From positions 1-38,127 of the forward strand of contig NZ_JAVHUL010000032.1 of assembly GCF_031085155.1 (NCBI RefSeq): a stretch of DNA of 38,127 nucleotides, given 5' to 3'. A program made the translations under genes and the position numbers. Numbering within the stretch: position 1 is the stretch's first letter; each line of letters begins with the position of its first letter. Source of the stretch: Mesonia profundi. Lineage in GTDB: Bacteria > Bacteroidota > Bacteroidia > Flavobacteriales > Flavobacteriaceae. The notes under the pieces are model-generated. The model was not told the DNA's origin, made no database searches, and saw only the letters and a program-made list of their open reading frames with translations. Positions 1-8,478 of this stretch are shown one piece after another.

Positions 1-8
1 TATAAATC

Positions 9-43
9 AAAAAAGCTGAACAATGAAGTCATTGTTCAGCTTT
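9..43 (-). terminator. Rho-independent terminator of the small lipoprotein pair
   Basis: A perfect 15-bp inverted repeat (12-26 with 29-43) has a 2-base centre. Read on the minus strand it is followed by six T (complement of A9-A14). It lies 65 bases past the stop of the 108-401 gene, so it should end transcription of the two lipoprotein genes. Confidence 0.8.
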
Positions 44-107
44 AAATATTAAATTTAATCCTTTATTAATCTGTATCAATTATTTAGGACTAGACAAGGA
101 AAAAGGA

Positions 108-401
108 TTAGATATCGTCGTTACCTTCAACTTCGTCTTCTACATCTTTTGCAGCTTTATCGATAGCATCACCTGTATCGTTAGCAGCATCTTCAATAGC
201 GTCACCCGTGTCGTTAGCGGCATCTTCGATAGCATCACCTGCATCGTTAGCAGCGTCTTTAATATCGTCACCTACTTCGTTCATTTCACTTTCTGCGTCA
301 TCTACGTTTAATTCAATTTCTTTTTTGTTTTCTTCTCTACAAGAAGTAAAAGCGGTTGAAACTGCAAATAACATCGCAAGCATGATTACTGATTTCTTCA
401 T
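108..401 (-). CDS. Small lipoprotein with acidic 11-residue repeats
   Basis: The ATG at 401 was chosen over the one at 458 because it starts directly with a lipoprotein signal (MKKSVIMLAML..., lipobox AFTSC, Cys21); the extra 19 upstream residues would bury it. The 97-residue product is strongly acidic after Cys21. Residues 49-92 are four 11-residue units: DAANDAGDAIE, DAANDTGDAIE, DAANDTGDAID, KAAKDVEDEVE. The 11-residue period is typical of amphipathic helices such as those in LEA-type proteins, but I do not assign a function. It probably sits anchored to an envelope membrane. It lies 31 bases downstream of another small lipoprotein gene on the same strand, so the two probably form an operon, ended by the hairpin at 12-43. 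Confidence 0.75.
   Translation of the reverse strand: MKKSVIMLAMLFAVSTAFTSCREENKKEIELNVDDAESEMNEVGDDIKDAANDAGDAIEDAANDTGDAIEDAANDTGDAIDKAAKDVEDEVEGNDDI
126..257 (-). repeat. Imperfect 33-bp tandem repeats inside the lipoprotein gene
   Basis: Four consecutive 33-base units encode residues 49-92 of the small lipoprotein. The two central units are nearly identical at DNA level (GATAGCATCACC / AATAGCGTCACC type variants on the plus strand). Because 33 is divisible by three, copy-number change would lengthen or shorten the helix without a frameshift. Confidence 0.7.
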
Positions 402-432
402 AATTTTTGGTTTTGTGTATTTAGTATTCAAT

Positions 433-666
433 TTAATTATCGTCTCCGATTTTTTCAATCTCTTCGTTCACTTCTTTGTTTACTTCTTTGTCTACCTTCT
501 CTGCAGTGCGTTCTAAGATACCTTTACTCTCTGGCTCTACTTCAACTTCTTCCACTTTCTCTACTTCCACTTCTCTAACTACTTCTTTTGTTTCGGTTTC
601 GTTTCTACAAGAAGAAAGTACAAGTACTGTGGTCAATAGACCTAATGCTAAAAATGATCTTTTCAT
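433..666 (-). CDS. Small charged lipoprotein
   Basis: This 77-residue protein starts MKRSFLALGLLTTVLVLSSC, a complete lipoprotein signal with lipobox LSSC (Cys20). The rest is almost wholly charged: a run of Val/Glu/Lys alternation (about residues 27-46) followed by an ERTAEKVDKEVNKEVNEEI-type helical segment. It resembles its downstream neighbour in architecture (signal, lipobox, short charged repeats) but not clearly in sequence. Function unknown. It is first in a probable two-gene unit with 108-401. The family cannot be named from sequence alone. Confidence 0.7.
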   Translation of the reverse strand: MKRSFLALGLLTTVLVLSSCRNETETKEVVREVEVEKVEEVEVEPESKGILERTAEKVDKEVNKEVNEEIEKIGDDN

Positions 667-737
667 TTGTTCCTACAATTTTTGGTTAATGTGGGCGCTA
701 AATTATATATTTTAACAACACTAGGAAGGAAAACTTT

Positions 738-765
738 AATAAATTTTTCTTAAAAGAAATTTATT
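738..765 (-). terminator. AT-rich hairpin downstream of waaA
   Basis: AATAAATTT (738-746) pairs with AAATTTATT (757-765), with further pairing inside. It lies 22 bases past the waaA stop on the minus strand and is followed by a short T-rich stretch. Its AT-only stem makes it a weak terminator candidate. Confidence 0.35.
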
Positions 766-787
766 TTTAGGAGGTTAACTTCCTTTT

Positions 788-2029
788 TTACATCATTTTA
801 CCTCCAATTAGGCTAAGGATTCTTTTTTGTGCGCCTCTGTTTTTCTGAATAAATTGAAAAGAATTTTCGCCTGTGCTCAACCTAAAAGAAGTATCAGTGA
901 TAAGTTTTGTGACGATTCGATTGAGTTCTTCTTTGGAAGCTACACTAAACAAGGCCTTTTCTTCTAACAATAATTTTGCTTCTGGAAACTTGCTGTGGTT
1001 TTTTCCTATAAGAATAGGAATCCCAAAAGTGGCTGGTTCTAAAATATTATGCAGACCGGTGTTTCCCGCAGCGCCACCTACGTAAGCCAAATCCGCGTAA
1101 GCGTAAAGTTGAGAAAGCAATCCTATAGTATCTATAATAAGGACTTGAGTTTCTTTTAAATTAGCATTGGTAAGTTGAGAATGCAGTACATAAGAGGTGT
1201 TGAGCTTTTGGGTTAAAGCCTGAATTCTTTTCTCCTCCACTTCATGCGGCGCGATAATTAACTTTAAATCTGGATGTTTGTTGATAACTTCCAGTAAGAG
1301 GTCTTCATCTTCTGGCCAGGTGCTTCCGCAGACCATACAGAGGTGTTGTTGCTTAAATTCTTCCGCGAAAGCGAAATGATTTTGCATTTGTAATTGCTGA
1401 AAAACCCGGTCATAACGCGTATCTCCGCTTACACTAGCGGTAGAGATTCCTTTCTCTTCCAATAAAGTTAACGAATCTTGATGCTGCACAAAAATATGGG
1501 TAAAGCTTTGCAAGGCCTTGAACATAAACTTTCCTAACGGATGAAATAGAAACTGATTTTCTCTAAAATTAGCCGAAATTAAATACGTAGGAATATGCTT
1601 AGACGCTAGTTCTTCTAGGTAATATGGCCAAATTTCATACTTGATGAATAAAGCCATGTCGGGTTCAATCTCTTGAATAAATTTCTTGGCGTTGTTGGGC
1701 GTATCTAAAGGCAAATAGGTAACGAAGCTCGCATATTCACTATTTTTTTTCACTTCATAACCTGAAGGGGAAAAGAAGCTTAATATAATTTCGCACTTGG
1801 GATTTAATTCTAAAAGTCCTTGCAACACAGGGACGGCTTGCTCATATTCTCCTAAAGAGGCTGCATGAACCCAAATTCTTTGATTGGTTTTGGGAGGAAG
1901 CTTTCGCTGAATTTTCTTGAAAACATCCCTTCTGCCGTTTACAAATAATTTCATCTTCGGACTTATGAACCTCAAACAAGGAAGAAGCAGCTGAAAAAGC
2001 GAAATAAATAAGCGGTATAAAAATTTCAA
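788..2029 (-). CDS. waaA: 3-deoxy-D-manno-octulosonic acid (Kdo) transferase
   Basis: This GT30 glycosyltransferase adds Kdo from CMP-Kdo to the lipid A precursor at the inner face of the inner membrane. The 413 residues match the usual length (about 410-430). An N-terminal hydrophobic segment (about residues 3-22) anchors it. The motif HAASLGE carries the expected catalytic Glu (E61). The nucleotide-binding half shows GDTRYDRV, GSTWPEDE, a PHE motif, and YVGGAAGNTGLHNILEP near the C-terminus, all typical of WaaA. It is transcribed divergently from the DegT-type aminotransferase gene, 94 bases apart. Whether one or two Kdo residues are added cannot be read from the sequence. Confidence 0.93.
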   Translation of the reverse strand: MKFLYRLFISLFQLLLPCLRFISPKMKLFVNGRRDVFKKIQRKLPPKTNQRIWVHAASLGEYEQAVPVLQGLLELNPKCEIILSFFSPSGYEVKKNSEYASFVTYLPLDTPNNAKKFIQEIEPDMALFIKYEIWPYYLEELASKHIPTYLISANFRENQFLFHPLGKFMFKALQSFTHIFVQHQDSLTLLEEKGISTASVSGDTRYDRVFQQLQMQNHFAFAEEFKQQHLCMVCGSTWPEDEDLLLEVINKHPDLKLIIAPHEVEEKRIQALTQKLNTSYVLHSQLTNANLKETQVLIIDTIGLLSQLYAYADLAYVGGAAGNTGLHNILEPATFGIPILIGKNHSKFPEAKLLLEEKALFSVASKEELNRIVTKLITDTSFRLSTGENSFQFIQKNRGAQKRILSLIGGKMM

Positions 2030-2072
2030 AGTCTATTTTTTTGCTAAAATAAACTATTCTTAAGAGAAACAA

Positions 2073-2104
2073 ATTGGGGGAGCTACCTATATTTCGTACT
2101 TTTG
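2073..2104 (+). promoter_or_regulatory. Bacteroidota-type promoter for the DegT aminotransferase
   Basis: ATTG at 2073-2076 and TACTTTTG at 2097-2104 match the Bacteroidota -33 (TTG/TTTG) and -7 (TAnnTTTG) elements with 20 bases between them. The start codon at 2124 follows about 20 bases after the -7 element. Confidence 0.55.
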
Positions 2105-2123
2105 CAAAAAGATATGGTAATTC

Positions 2124-3263
2124 ATGAAAAAGATTCAAATGGTTGACCTTAAAGGTCAATATGAAGAAATAAAAGAGCAGGTAGACACTTCTATGCAAGA
2201 AATTATAGAAAACACCTCTTTTATTAATGGTCCAGAAGTACATCAGTTTCAAAAAGATTTAGAGGAGTATTTAGAGGTAAAGCATGTGATTCCTTGTGCC
2301 AATGGTACAGATGCGTTACAAATTGCGATGATGGGACTTGGTTTAAAACCCGGGGACGAAGTGATTACCGTAGATTTTACCTTTGCGGCGACCGTAGAGG
2401 TGATTGCGCTTTTAAACTTAACTCCTGTTTTGGTAGATGTAGAACCTCATACCTACAATATAAACCCTAAGGAAATTGAAAAAGCGATTACACCAAAAAC
2501 CAAAGCGATTGTGCCTGTTCATTTATTTGGGCAAAGTGCGAATATGGATGAAATTATGAGAATTGCTAAAGCGCACAATCTCTTTGTGATTGAAGATAAT
2601 GCACAAGCGATTGGCGCCAATTATAGATCTAGCGATAAGAGTATTAAAAAAACAGGTACGATTGGAGATGTTGGAACCACGTCTTTCTTTCCTAGTAAAA
2701 ATTTAGGTTGTTACGGAGATGGCGGCGCTATCTTTACTAACGATGATACTTTGGCACATACAATTAGAGGAATTGTAAATCACGGAATGTACGAGCGATA
2801 CCATCACGATGTGGTGGGTGTAAACTCTAGATTAGATAGTTTGCAAGCAGCCGTTTTAAGAGCAAAACTACCCCGATTAGATATTTATAATGAAGCTAGA
2901 AAAGAAGCAGCCTTTAAATATTCGATGGCATTTGAAAACAACAAAAATATTATTACTCCAGAGGTGGTGAGCGATTGTGATACCCACGTTTTTCATCAAT
3001 ATACTTTGCGTATTACGAATGGCAAGAGAGATGCTTTAGTGAAGTACCTACAGGAGAATAATGTGCCTTGCGGAATTTACTATCCTATTCCTTTACACGC
3101 TCAAAAAGCTTACGCCAATGCGGAGCGTTATAACGAAGAGGACTTTAAAGTAACTAATCAATTGGTGAAAGAAGTTATCGCCTTACCAATGCACACGGAA
3201 TTGGACGAAGATCAAATTAGATACATCACTAAAATGATTAATAATTTTGTAGGGAAAGATTAA
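2124..3263 (+). CDS. DegT/DnrJ/EryC1/StrS family sugar aminotransferase
   Basis: This is a PLP-dependent aminotransferase of fold type I that aminates keto-sugar nucleotides, usually for surface polysaccharide or O-antigen sugars. All family landmarks are present in 379 residues: NGTDAL near residue 60 (phosphate binding), EDNAQAIGA with D158 contacting the PLP ring nitrogen, and the Schiff-base lysine K192 in FFPSKNLGCYGDGG. The later HVFHQYTLR and IYYPIPLH segments are also typical. The exact substrate is not readable; WbpE-like UDP-3-keto-GlcNAcA aminotransferases share this form. It faces waaA across a short divergent promoter region and ends at a strong bidirectional terminator. It does not sit in a visible sugar operon here. 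Confidence 0.88.
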   Translation: MKKIQMVDLKGQYEEIKEQVDTSMQEIIENTSFINGPEVHQFQKDLEEYLEVKHVIPCANGTDALQIAMMGLGLKPGDEVITVDFTFAATVEVIALLNLTPVLVDVEPHTYNINPKEIEKAITPKTKAIVPVHLFGQSANMDEIMRIAKAHNLFVIEDNAQAIGANYRSSDKSIKKTGTIGDVGTTSFFPSKNLGCYGDGGAIFTNDDTLAHTIRGIVNHGMYERYHHDVVGVNSRLDSLQAAVLRAKLPRLDIYNEARKEAAFKYSMAFENNKNIITPEVVSDCDTHVFHQYTLRITNGKRDALVKYLQENNVPCGIYYPIPLHAQKAYANAERYNEEDFKVTNQLVKEVIALPMHTELDEDQIRYITKMINNFVGKD

Positions 3264-3280
3264 AGAAAATAATTATAAAT

Positions 3281-3312
3281 AAAAAAGAGGCTTTAGAAAA
3301 AGCCTCTTTTTT
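3281..3312. terminator. Bidirectional terminator between convergent genes
   Basis: A perfect 14-bp stem (3281-3294 with 3299-3312) has loop AGAA, an A-run on its left arm and a T-run on its right. It sits between the convergent DegT gene (stop 3263) and the MG2/plug gene (stop 3340) and can serve both strands. Confidence 0.85.
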
Positions 3313-3339
3313 ATTTATACCTGAAACCTAGAACCTTTT

Positions 3340-5706
3340 CTAAGGCTTGATTCTAATTTTTTCTGAAATAACCTTCCCGTCTTCCGTAAGACCTTCTATA
3401 AAAAATGTAAGCTCTTGGGTAAGGGTATTTATAAGTTTAAAACTTTGTGAGTTTTCATCTTTGAAAAGCAAGGATGGAATCCAATGAATAGTTCCGTAAT
3501 GTTTAAATTCTTCGCTATTATAAGAAGCATACCTTGGCGTATAAAAAACTTTAGAAAACGAAAAACCATCTTGCGCCACATAAGTTTGAAACTTTTGATT
3601 ATACTCTTTCTTTCCTAGCTTAAAAGTTTTCTTGGTGGTAATTTCAATTACTCCTCCAGCACCTCTAGAGCCTTCGCCAACCCCAGAACGATTAAAAACA
3701 ACAGACTCTATTTCCTCTGTTCTAATATTGTTTAAAATATCCAGAAAGCCGTTGCTAATTTCTGAATTATCTAGAAAAACCAAAGTGCTTAAGGAGCCTC
3801 TTAAATTTGAATTTCTTCTTGAGGAAATTGATACAGAGGTTGCGCTTCTTCGTACGTTAAAATGATTGGCTGCTATATAATCTAAGAGAAGGGGATAAGC
3901 AAGATAATCTTTTTCTCCAATCGTCTTAATGTCTTTAAATGTACTGGATCTAGATTTAATAGTATTTAAATTGTCTCCCCTAAGGGTGATGGAATCCAAC
4001 GTTTCTTCATTTATTAAATGATCAAAATTATAAATGAAATTATTATCTTCAGAGTAAAACCTGGACTCATTTCTCAATTTAATGGATTTATTTTTCTTTT
4101 GTATAGGTGTGATACTCATAAAAAGTTGTGGTTTTTTAAGCTTGCCATTCCTTTTTTTGATTGAACCGATGTATAGGGAGTCAGCTTTCTGAACAAATAA
4201 ACTGTCCAGTTTAAACTCACCTTTAGCATTGAGATCTAAAATTTCAAACAAATTGGTTTGGTTGGAATTCATGTAGATCTTATCTACTTTTTTAGGCTTG
4301 TAGTTATTTATCTTTCCGGTTACAGAAAACCCAACTTCCGAAGCATAAAAGTTTTTAGGAGGATTATTAAATATATCTCTCCATTCATATTTGCTCCATC
4401 CTTGAGTAAGCAAAAGTAAATCTAAATCATATAATCGCTTTCGCGGAATTGTTTTATCAAAGTAATACGAGGCGTTTTCAATTTCACCTTTTACATAAGG
4501 TTTTAAAAAGAAGACGGAAGCCGTATTTTGAGTAGAAGTATAAGATTTGGTAAGAGAAGGTAAAACCGAAATACTTAAGCTTCCCTTTTTAACCTTTTCA
4601 TCTAATCTCACCTGAAACTCAAGCGAGTCGATATGATTTTTCTTTAAATAAACCGAAGCATCCAATCTTTTGCTATCAATCTCTTTATAGACCAAACGCT
4701 CTAAAATAGGTTCTTGTTGGTCGTTAAATAAGGTAATGATATTCACTCCGGGGTTAAGGGAAGACTTTTTTATGGGAAGAACCACATTGGTATTATGCTC
4801 AGAGAAAAAAAATTCTATCCCATTCATATTTCCGTTTTGATGTACCAAAACAATATATGGCTTTTGCTGTAGGCTCGCTAAGGTTTTTTCGTTGGTGTTG
4901 ATAGATAAAATGACTTGGGTAGGATGAAGATTATTTACAGATAAGCTAATCCCGGTTGAATTTGCCGATTTTAGGGAAGTCGTAATCTCCTGTCCGTTTT
5001 TTAAGCTAACCATAACTGAATAATCATCTCCCGAAACCGGAGTAAAACTAAACTTACTTAAACCTAGGTGATTAGAGCTAAATTTAGTGAGTACTTCGTT
5101 TTTATTATTTTTAAGTAAAGCTTCAGAGAATTCTACTCCTTTTCCATAAGCATCAAGTAGTTTAACCCCAACCGTATTTGGAGCATCGGCAAGTAAATGC
5201 CCGCCTTCTGGCAATAATTGTAAATCGTAATTCTCTTTTTGAGAAGAATCTATTTCCACTTTAGCGTCATCCCCTAAAATTTCAACAGTTTCATGAAATA
5301 CTAAGTCTTCTTTAAAATTCCTCATAAAGTGAGTAGAAGCCTTAATTTGATAGTTTCCAGGACTTAATTCTAACTCATTGGGATCAAAAAAACCTTCCCC
5401 AATTCCTTCGTAAGTGAATATCACTTTACAAGCAACTTCATCTCCCTCTTCGTTAAAAAGCTTTACGTTTAAGTTGGTCGTTAAGGGATGCGGTAATAAA
5501 TCTCTGCTGCTATAAGCATAAGCAGCAAACCAAATGCCTTCTTGAGGAACAAACTTAGTCTTGTTGAGGTGGAGGTAAATACTCTCCCTATTCAGTTTAA
5601 AATACTTTTTTTGGGCTTCTTTTAGACTTTCAAACGTCTTGAGATTGGTTTGAGAGAAACTGATGCACGTAAATAATAAAACGAATAGGAAGAATAGTTT
5701 TTTCAT
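3340..5706 (-). CDS. Secreted MG2-like / TonB-receptor plug domain protein
   Basis: The 788-residue protein begins with a Sec signal (MKKLFFLFVLLFTCISFSQ, cleavage near residue 19). Residues about 35-145 (ESIYLHLNKTKFVPQEGIWFAAY...) resemble the macroglobulin MG2-type beta domain found in many Bacteroidota exported proteins. Several beta-rich domains follow. Residues about 590-700 look like a TonB-dependent-receptor plug (LVFLDNSEIS..., ending GAGGVIEITTKK). No following 22-strand barrel of normal size is present, so it is not a transporter by itself. It is likely outer-membrane or surface associated. The substrate or partner is unknown. It lies 4 bases downstream of fabD on the same strand and may be co-transcribed. 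Confidence 0.8.
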   Translation of the reverse strand: MKKLFFLFVLLFTCISFSQTNLKTFESLKEAQKKYFKLNRESIYLHLNKTKFVPQEGIWFAAYAYSSRDLLPHPLTTNLNVKLFNEEGDEVACKVIFTYEGIGEGFFDPNELELSPGNYQIKASTHFMRNFKEDLVFHETVEILGDDAKVEIDSSQKENYDLQLLPEGGHLLADAPNTVGVKLLDAYGKGVEFSEALLKNNKNEVLTKFSSNHLGLSKFSFTPVSGDDYSVMVSLKNGQEITTSLKSANSTGISLSVNNLHPTQVILSINTNEKTLASLQQKPYIVLVHQNGNMNGIEFFFSEHNTNVVLPIKKSSLNPGVNIITLFNDQQEPILERLVYKEIDSKRLDASVYLKKNHIDSLEFQVRLDEKVKKGSLSISVLPSLTKSYTSTQNTASVFFLKPYVKGEIENASYYFDKTIPRKRLYDLDLLLLTQGWSKYEWRDIFNNPPKNFYASEVGFSVTGKINNYKPKKVDKIYMNSNQTNLFEILDLNAKGEFKLDSLFVQKADSLYIGSIKKRNGKLKKPQLFMSITPIQKKNKSIKLRNESRFYSEDNNFIYNFDHLINEETLDSITLRGDNLNTIKSRSSTFKDIKTIGEKDYLAYPLLLDYIAANHFNVRRSATSVSISSRRNSNLRGSLSTLVFLDNSEISNGFLDILNNIRTEEIESVVFNRSGVGEGSRGAGGVIEITTKKTFKLGKKEYNQKFQTYVAQDGFSFSKVFYTPRYASYNSEEFKHYGTIHWIPSLLFKDENSQSFKLINTLTQELTFFIEGLTEDGKVISEKIRIKP

Positions 5707-5710
5707 AGGC

Positions 5711-6592
5711 TTATATCTCGGGAGTGTGGGTTAGTATTTTTCGATCTACTTTTTTTACTAAGCCTTGCAAAACTTTCCCCGGACCTACTTCTGTAAAGGA
5801 AGTAGCGCCATCTGCAATCATGTTTTTCACGCTATGCGTCCATTTTACGGGTGCGGTAAGTTGAAAGATAAGATTTTTTTTAATTTCTTCTGGGGAATTT
5901 ACAGCAAAGGTGCTCACATTTTGATAAATAGGACAAATAGGTTTGCTAAAAGTGGTGTTCTCTATGGCTTTGGCTAATTCTTCTCTTGCTGGTTCCATTA
6001 ACGGAGAGTGAAAAGCGCCGCCTACAGGAAGTTTTATGGCTCTTTTTGCTCCGCGGTTTTTAAGTTCTTCACAAGCTCTATCAATCGCATCTACTTCTCC
6101 CGAAATCACTATTTGCCCGGGGCAGTTGTAATTCGCAGCCACTACAATTCCTTCAGTATCTGCGCAAACGGCTTCTACCAATTCATCTTCCAAACCTAAA
6201 ACGGCAGCCATGGTAGAATCCTGCAACTCGCAAGCTTTTTGCATCGCTAAAGCTCTTTGAGAAACCAGTTTCAGTGCATCTTCAAACTTCAGAGTTTTGT
6301 TAGCTACTAAGGCAGAAAATTCTCCTAAAGAATGACCTGCAACCATATCTGGCTTTGCTTGATCTCCTAAAATAGTATGTAATATAACGGAGTGAAGAAA
6401 AATCGCAGGTTGGGTCACTTTGGTTTCTTTCAATTGCTCTACAGTTCCTTCAAACATAATGTCTGTGATAGAGAAACCTAAAATTTTATTGGCTTCGTGG
6501 AACATGTCTTGAGCTTGAGGATATTTTTCATAAAGGTCTAAGCCCATTCCCGAAAATTGAGCGCCTTGCCCAGGGTATATAAATGCTTTCAT
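5711..6592 (-). CDS. fabD: Malonyl-CoA:ACP transacylase
   Basis: FabD moves malonyl from CoA to acyl carrier protein, feeding fatty-acid elongation in the cytoplasm. I start it at the ATG at 6592 (MKAFIYPGQGAQ), because the 27 extra residues of the longer frame (from 6673) do not belong to the family and run through a terminator hairpin. The resulting 293 residues fit. Signature features are GQGAQ at residues 8-12, the nucleophile S88 in GHSLGE, and H195 in GGAFHSPLM, completing the Ser-His pair. The following gene (MG2/plug) begins 4 bases after its stop. No other fab genes are nearby. Confidence 0.95.
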   Translation of the reverse strand: MKAFIYPGQGAQFSGMGLDLYEKYPQAQDMFHEANKILGFSITDIMFEGTVEQLKETKVTQPAIFLHSVILHTILGDQAKPDMVAGHSLGEFSALVANKTLKFEDALKLVSQRALAMQKACELQDSTMAAVLGLEDELVEAVCADTEGIVVAANYNCPGQIVISGEVDAIDRACEELKNRGAKRAIKLPVGGAFHSPLMEPAREELAKAIENTTFSKPICPIYQNVSTFAVNSPEEIKKNLIFQLTAPVKWTHSVKNMIADGATSFTEVGPGKVLQGLVKKVDRKILTHTPEI

Positions 6593-6624
6593 AATATTTT
6601 TTTTGATTGAAAAGCAAATGTAAT

Positions 6625-6660
6625 AAAAAAGGTTCAAGTACAAACAAATGTACTTGAACC
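6625..6660 (-). terminator. Terminator of the PNPOx-like gene
   Basis: GGTTCAAGTAC (6631-6641) pairs perfectly with GTACTTGAACC (6650-6660) around an 8-base loop. On the minus strand it is followed by six T (A6625-A6630). It ends the gene at 6691-7191 and separates it from fabD. Confidence 0.8.
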
Positions 6661-6690
6661 TGACTTGAGGCAAAAAGGGGGAACCTAATT

Positions 6691-7191
6691 TTATAAATTC
6701 AACTTTCCTTTTTCTCCTATATCTTGTTCATTTCCGGTAAGGCTGGCAACTCCCATTTTTAAGAAGCTGATGTATTTATTGGTTTTGGTATCCCAATAAT
6801 ACGCTTCTTTAGGCTGAAACTTAATTGCGGTAAGATTGGGATCATCAACGCCATTAAACCAATTGTCTGAAACGTTAGAGTATAAATCTTCCAATATACT
6901 TTGATCCGTAATAATACGTGCATCTCCGTAAACGCTAACAAATTTTTTATCGGCAGGGCTACTGTAAAGTAACTGTGACTTGCTATTTTGAGTAATATTT
7001 TTATTGTGATCGCTATCTCCAGAACTTAAAAACCAGATATTGCCGTGATCATCAATTTTCTTTTGGGTCATGGGAATAGCTTTTAGAGGAGCTTTACCAA
7101 GATTGGTTACCAAGATGCTAGTCTCTATACTGTTGGTCATTTCCTTTAACTTCTCTAAAGCCTTCTCGTTTTTCTTATTTTTTGTACTCAT
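6691..7191 (-). CDS. Pyridoxamine 5'-phosphate oxidase-like FMN-binding split-barrel protein
   Basis: The 166-residue protein belongs to the general-stress-protein-26 branch of the PNPOx-like split-barrel family, which bind FMN or F420-like cofactors. Visible landmarks are a leading helix (ALEKLKEMTNSIETSILVT), the barrel strand APLKAIPMTQKKIDDHGNIWF, SSGDSDHNKNI, then QLLYSSPADKKFVSVYGDARI and a late WFNGVDDPNLTAIKF segment. The enzyme reaction is not known for this branch; it is not the vitamin B6 enzyme PdxH, which is longer and has an extra C-terminal block. It is a single gene with its own terminator at 6625-6660. The start at 7191 is the first ATG of the domain. Confidence 0.85.
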   Translation of the reverse strand: MSTKNKKNEKALEKLKEMTNSIETSILVTNLGKAPLKAIPMTQKKIDDHGNIWFLSSGDSDHNKNITQNSKSQLLYSSPADKKFVSVYGDARIITDQSILEDLYSNVSDNWFNGVDDPNLTAIKFQPKEAYYWDTKTNKYISFLKMGVASLTGNEQDIGEKGKLNL

Positions 7192-7310
7192 CTCCTTTTT
7201 TATTTAAAGATAAACAGATAATAGAAGTTTTTCTGCTAAACAAGTATTAAAAAAACAAGAATAGTGTTAAGATTTTTTAGTTTTAATAACGCCTTTTTAG
7301 CTTTTCTTTT

Positions 7311-7365
7311 TTTGTCATCCTGAAAAAATTTGACTGAAAGGAAAGTTTTGTTCAGGATCTCAAGA
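7311..7365. repeat. Dispersed GTCATCCTGAA...TTCAGGATCTC palindrome
   Basis: The 296-base gap between the PNPOx gene and folA holds no gene. It carries a TCCTGAA / TTCAGGA inverted repeat preceded by GTCA and followed by TCTCA. From memory this is the arrangement of a palindrome common between genes in flavobacterial genomes, here with a longer centre than I am used to. The rest of the gap is AT-rich with nothing recognisable. Confidence 0.45.
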
Positions 7366-7487
7366 TAATGTATCTCTTATATTTTAGATGAAACCCGAAA
7401 ATCTGTTTTTCAAAAAGCTTTTTCACTTTTTCAGAAAAAAAATTCAGTATAACATTTATTCAAGGATGGTAATGATGTGAAGACTAT

Positions 7488-7970
7488 TTACTTTCTAGTG
7501 TAAGTATAGTAAGTAAAAGAATACTTGTGGTCTTCATCTTTCTCATGAAAAACTTCTTCTATGAGTTTCCAATTATTTTTATCAAATTCAGGAAAGTAGG
7601 TATCCACATCAAAAGTGCCGTGAACCCGAGTAAGTTCCATTTTCTGTACATAAGGAAGTGCTAAGCTATAAATCTCGCCTCCTCCAATAATAAAAGGCTG
7701 TTTATCATCAGCAGCAAAAGCCAAGGCATCTTCTATGTGATGTACCACTGTGCAATCTTCATTTTTGTATTTCTTATCTCGCGTTAATACAATATGTGTT
7801 CTGTTTGGCAATGGTTTTGGGAAAGACTCAAAGGTTTTTCTTCCCATAATAATGCAATGTCCCGTGGTGAGCTTTTTAAATCGCTTAAAGTCATCAGGAA
7901 GATGCCACACCAAATCGTTATCTTTTCCTAACTCGTTGTTTTTTCCGGCTGCAGCAATAATGGTTAACAT
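7488..7970 (-). CDS. folA: Dihydrofolate reductase
   Basis: DHFR reduces dihydrofolate to tetrahydrofolate with NADPH, regenerating the cofactor oxidised by thymidylate synthase (thyA, about 9 kb away here). The 160 residues match the bacterial norm. Landmarks are MLTIIAAAGKNNELGKDNDLVWHLP (Trp and the following DDFKRFK acid), GRKTFESFPKPLPNR for NADPH, and FIIGGGEIYSLALP near residue 105. The start at 7970 gives the canonical N-terminus. The upstream 2TM gene ends one base before this start, so the two are translated from one message. Confidence 0.96.
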   Translation of the reverse strand: MLTIIAAAGKNNELGKDNDLVWHLPDDFKRFKKLTTGHCIIMGRKTFESFPKPLPNRTHIVLTRDKKYKNEDCTVVHHIEDALAFAADDKQPFIIGGGEIYSLALPYVQKMELTRVHGTFDVDTYFPEFDKNNWKLIEEVFHEKDEDHKYSFTYYTYTRK

Positions 7971-7971
7971 A

Positions 7972-8424
7972 CTATGAATTGATTATAGGGTGATCTGGAT
8001 TTGAAAAATTAGAATCGTCCTGTATACGTTTTGTAGGGGTTGGATTAGGTAAAGGATGTTCTTTTTCAACTTTTAATTGCAGTTGCTCAATCTTTAACTG
8101 TTGCTTTTCTACGAGTTTCTCTAATTGCTTTTCTTCCCAGTCTTTCCCCATAAAAGAATTCACAATAAACACGTTGATAAAATGAATAAGTAAAAAGAAG
8201 AACCAAGCTAAAATGGCCCACACAAACCAATCGGTATTTAAAGGTCTAAAATTCTCTCCAAATTTTAAAACGAGATTAAGAATAATAAAGAGGATGGATC
8301 CCGCCAAGAAAACCACAAAGTGAGCGGTAAGTCGCTTCTTTTGCTTAATTCTTTTCTGTGCGTTTTCAATAAGTTGACGCTGTTCTGGATCTATTTTACT
8401 GGTTTTCTTATCTGTAGAACTCAT
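7972..8424 (-). CDS. 2TM domain-containing membrane protein
   Basis: The 150-residue protein has a charged N-terminus, two hydrophobic helices (about residues 34-53 and 66-91) with a short loop, and a long C-terminal coiled-coil segment (EKQLEKLVEKQQLKIEQLQLKVEKE). This matches the 2TM (PF13239-type) domain widespread in Bacteroidota, sometimes fused to histidine kinases but here free-standing. Function unknown. It is one base from folA and likely the first gene of a two-gene operon. The class V aminotransferase gene is divergent, 54 bases away. Confidence 0.82.
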   Translation of the reverse strand: MSSTDKKTSKIDPEQRQLIENAQKRIKQKKRLTAHFVVFLAGSILFIILNLVLKFGENFRPLNTDWFVWAILAWFFFLLIHFINVFIVNSFMGKDWEEKQLEKLVEKQQLKIEQLQLKVEKEHPLPNPTPTKRIQDDSNFSNPDHPIINS

Positions 8425-8478
8425 AATAACTGTAAATTAGTAGTCTCCAAATTTAACATTTTTTAAATCATTTATTTC

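Noticed and set aside
208-516. Ser/Phe-rich plus-strand frames opposite the two small lipoproteins
   Set aside because: They are the antisense of strongly acidic repeats and have no start context; the minus-strand genes have lipoboxes and a terminator.
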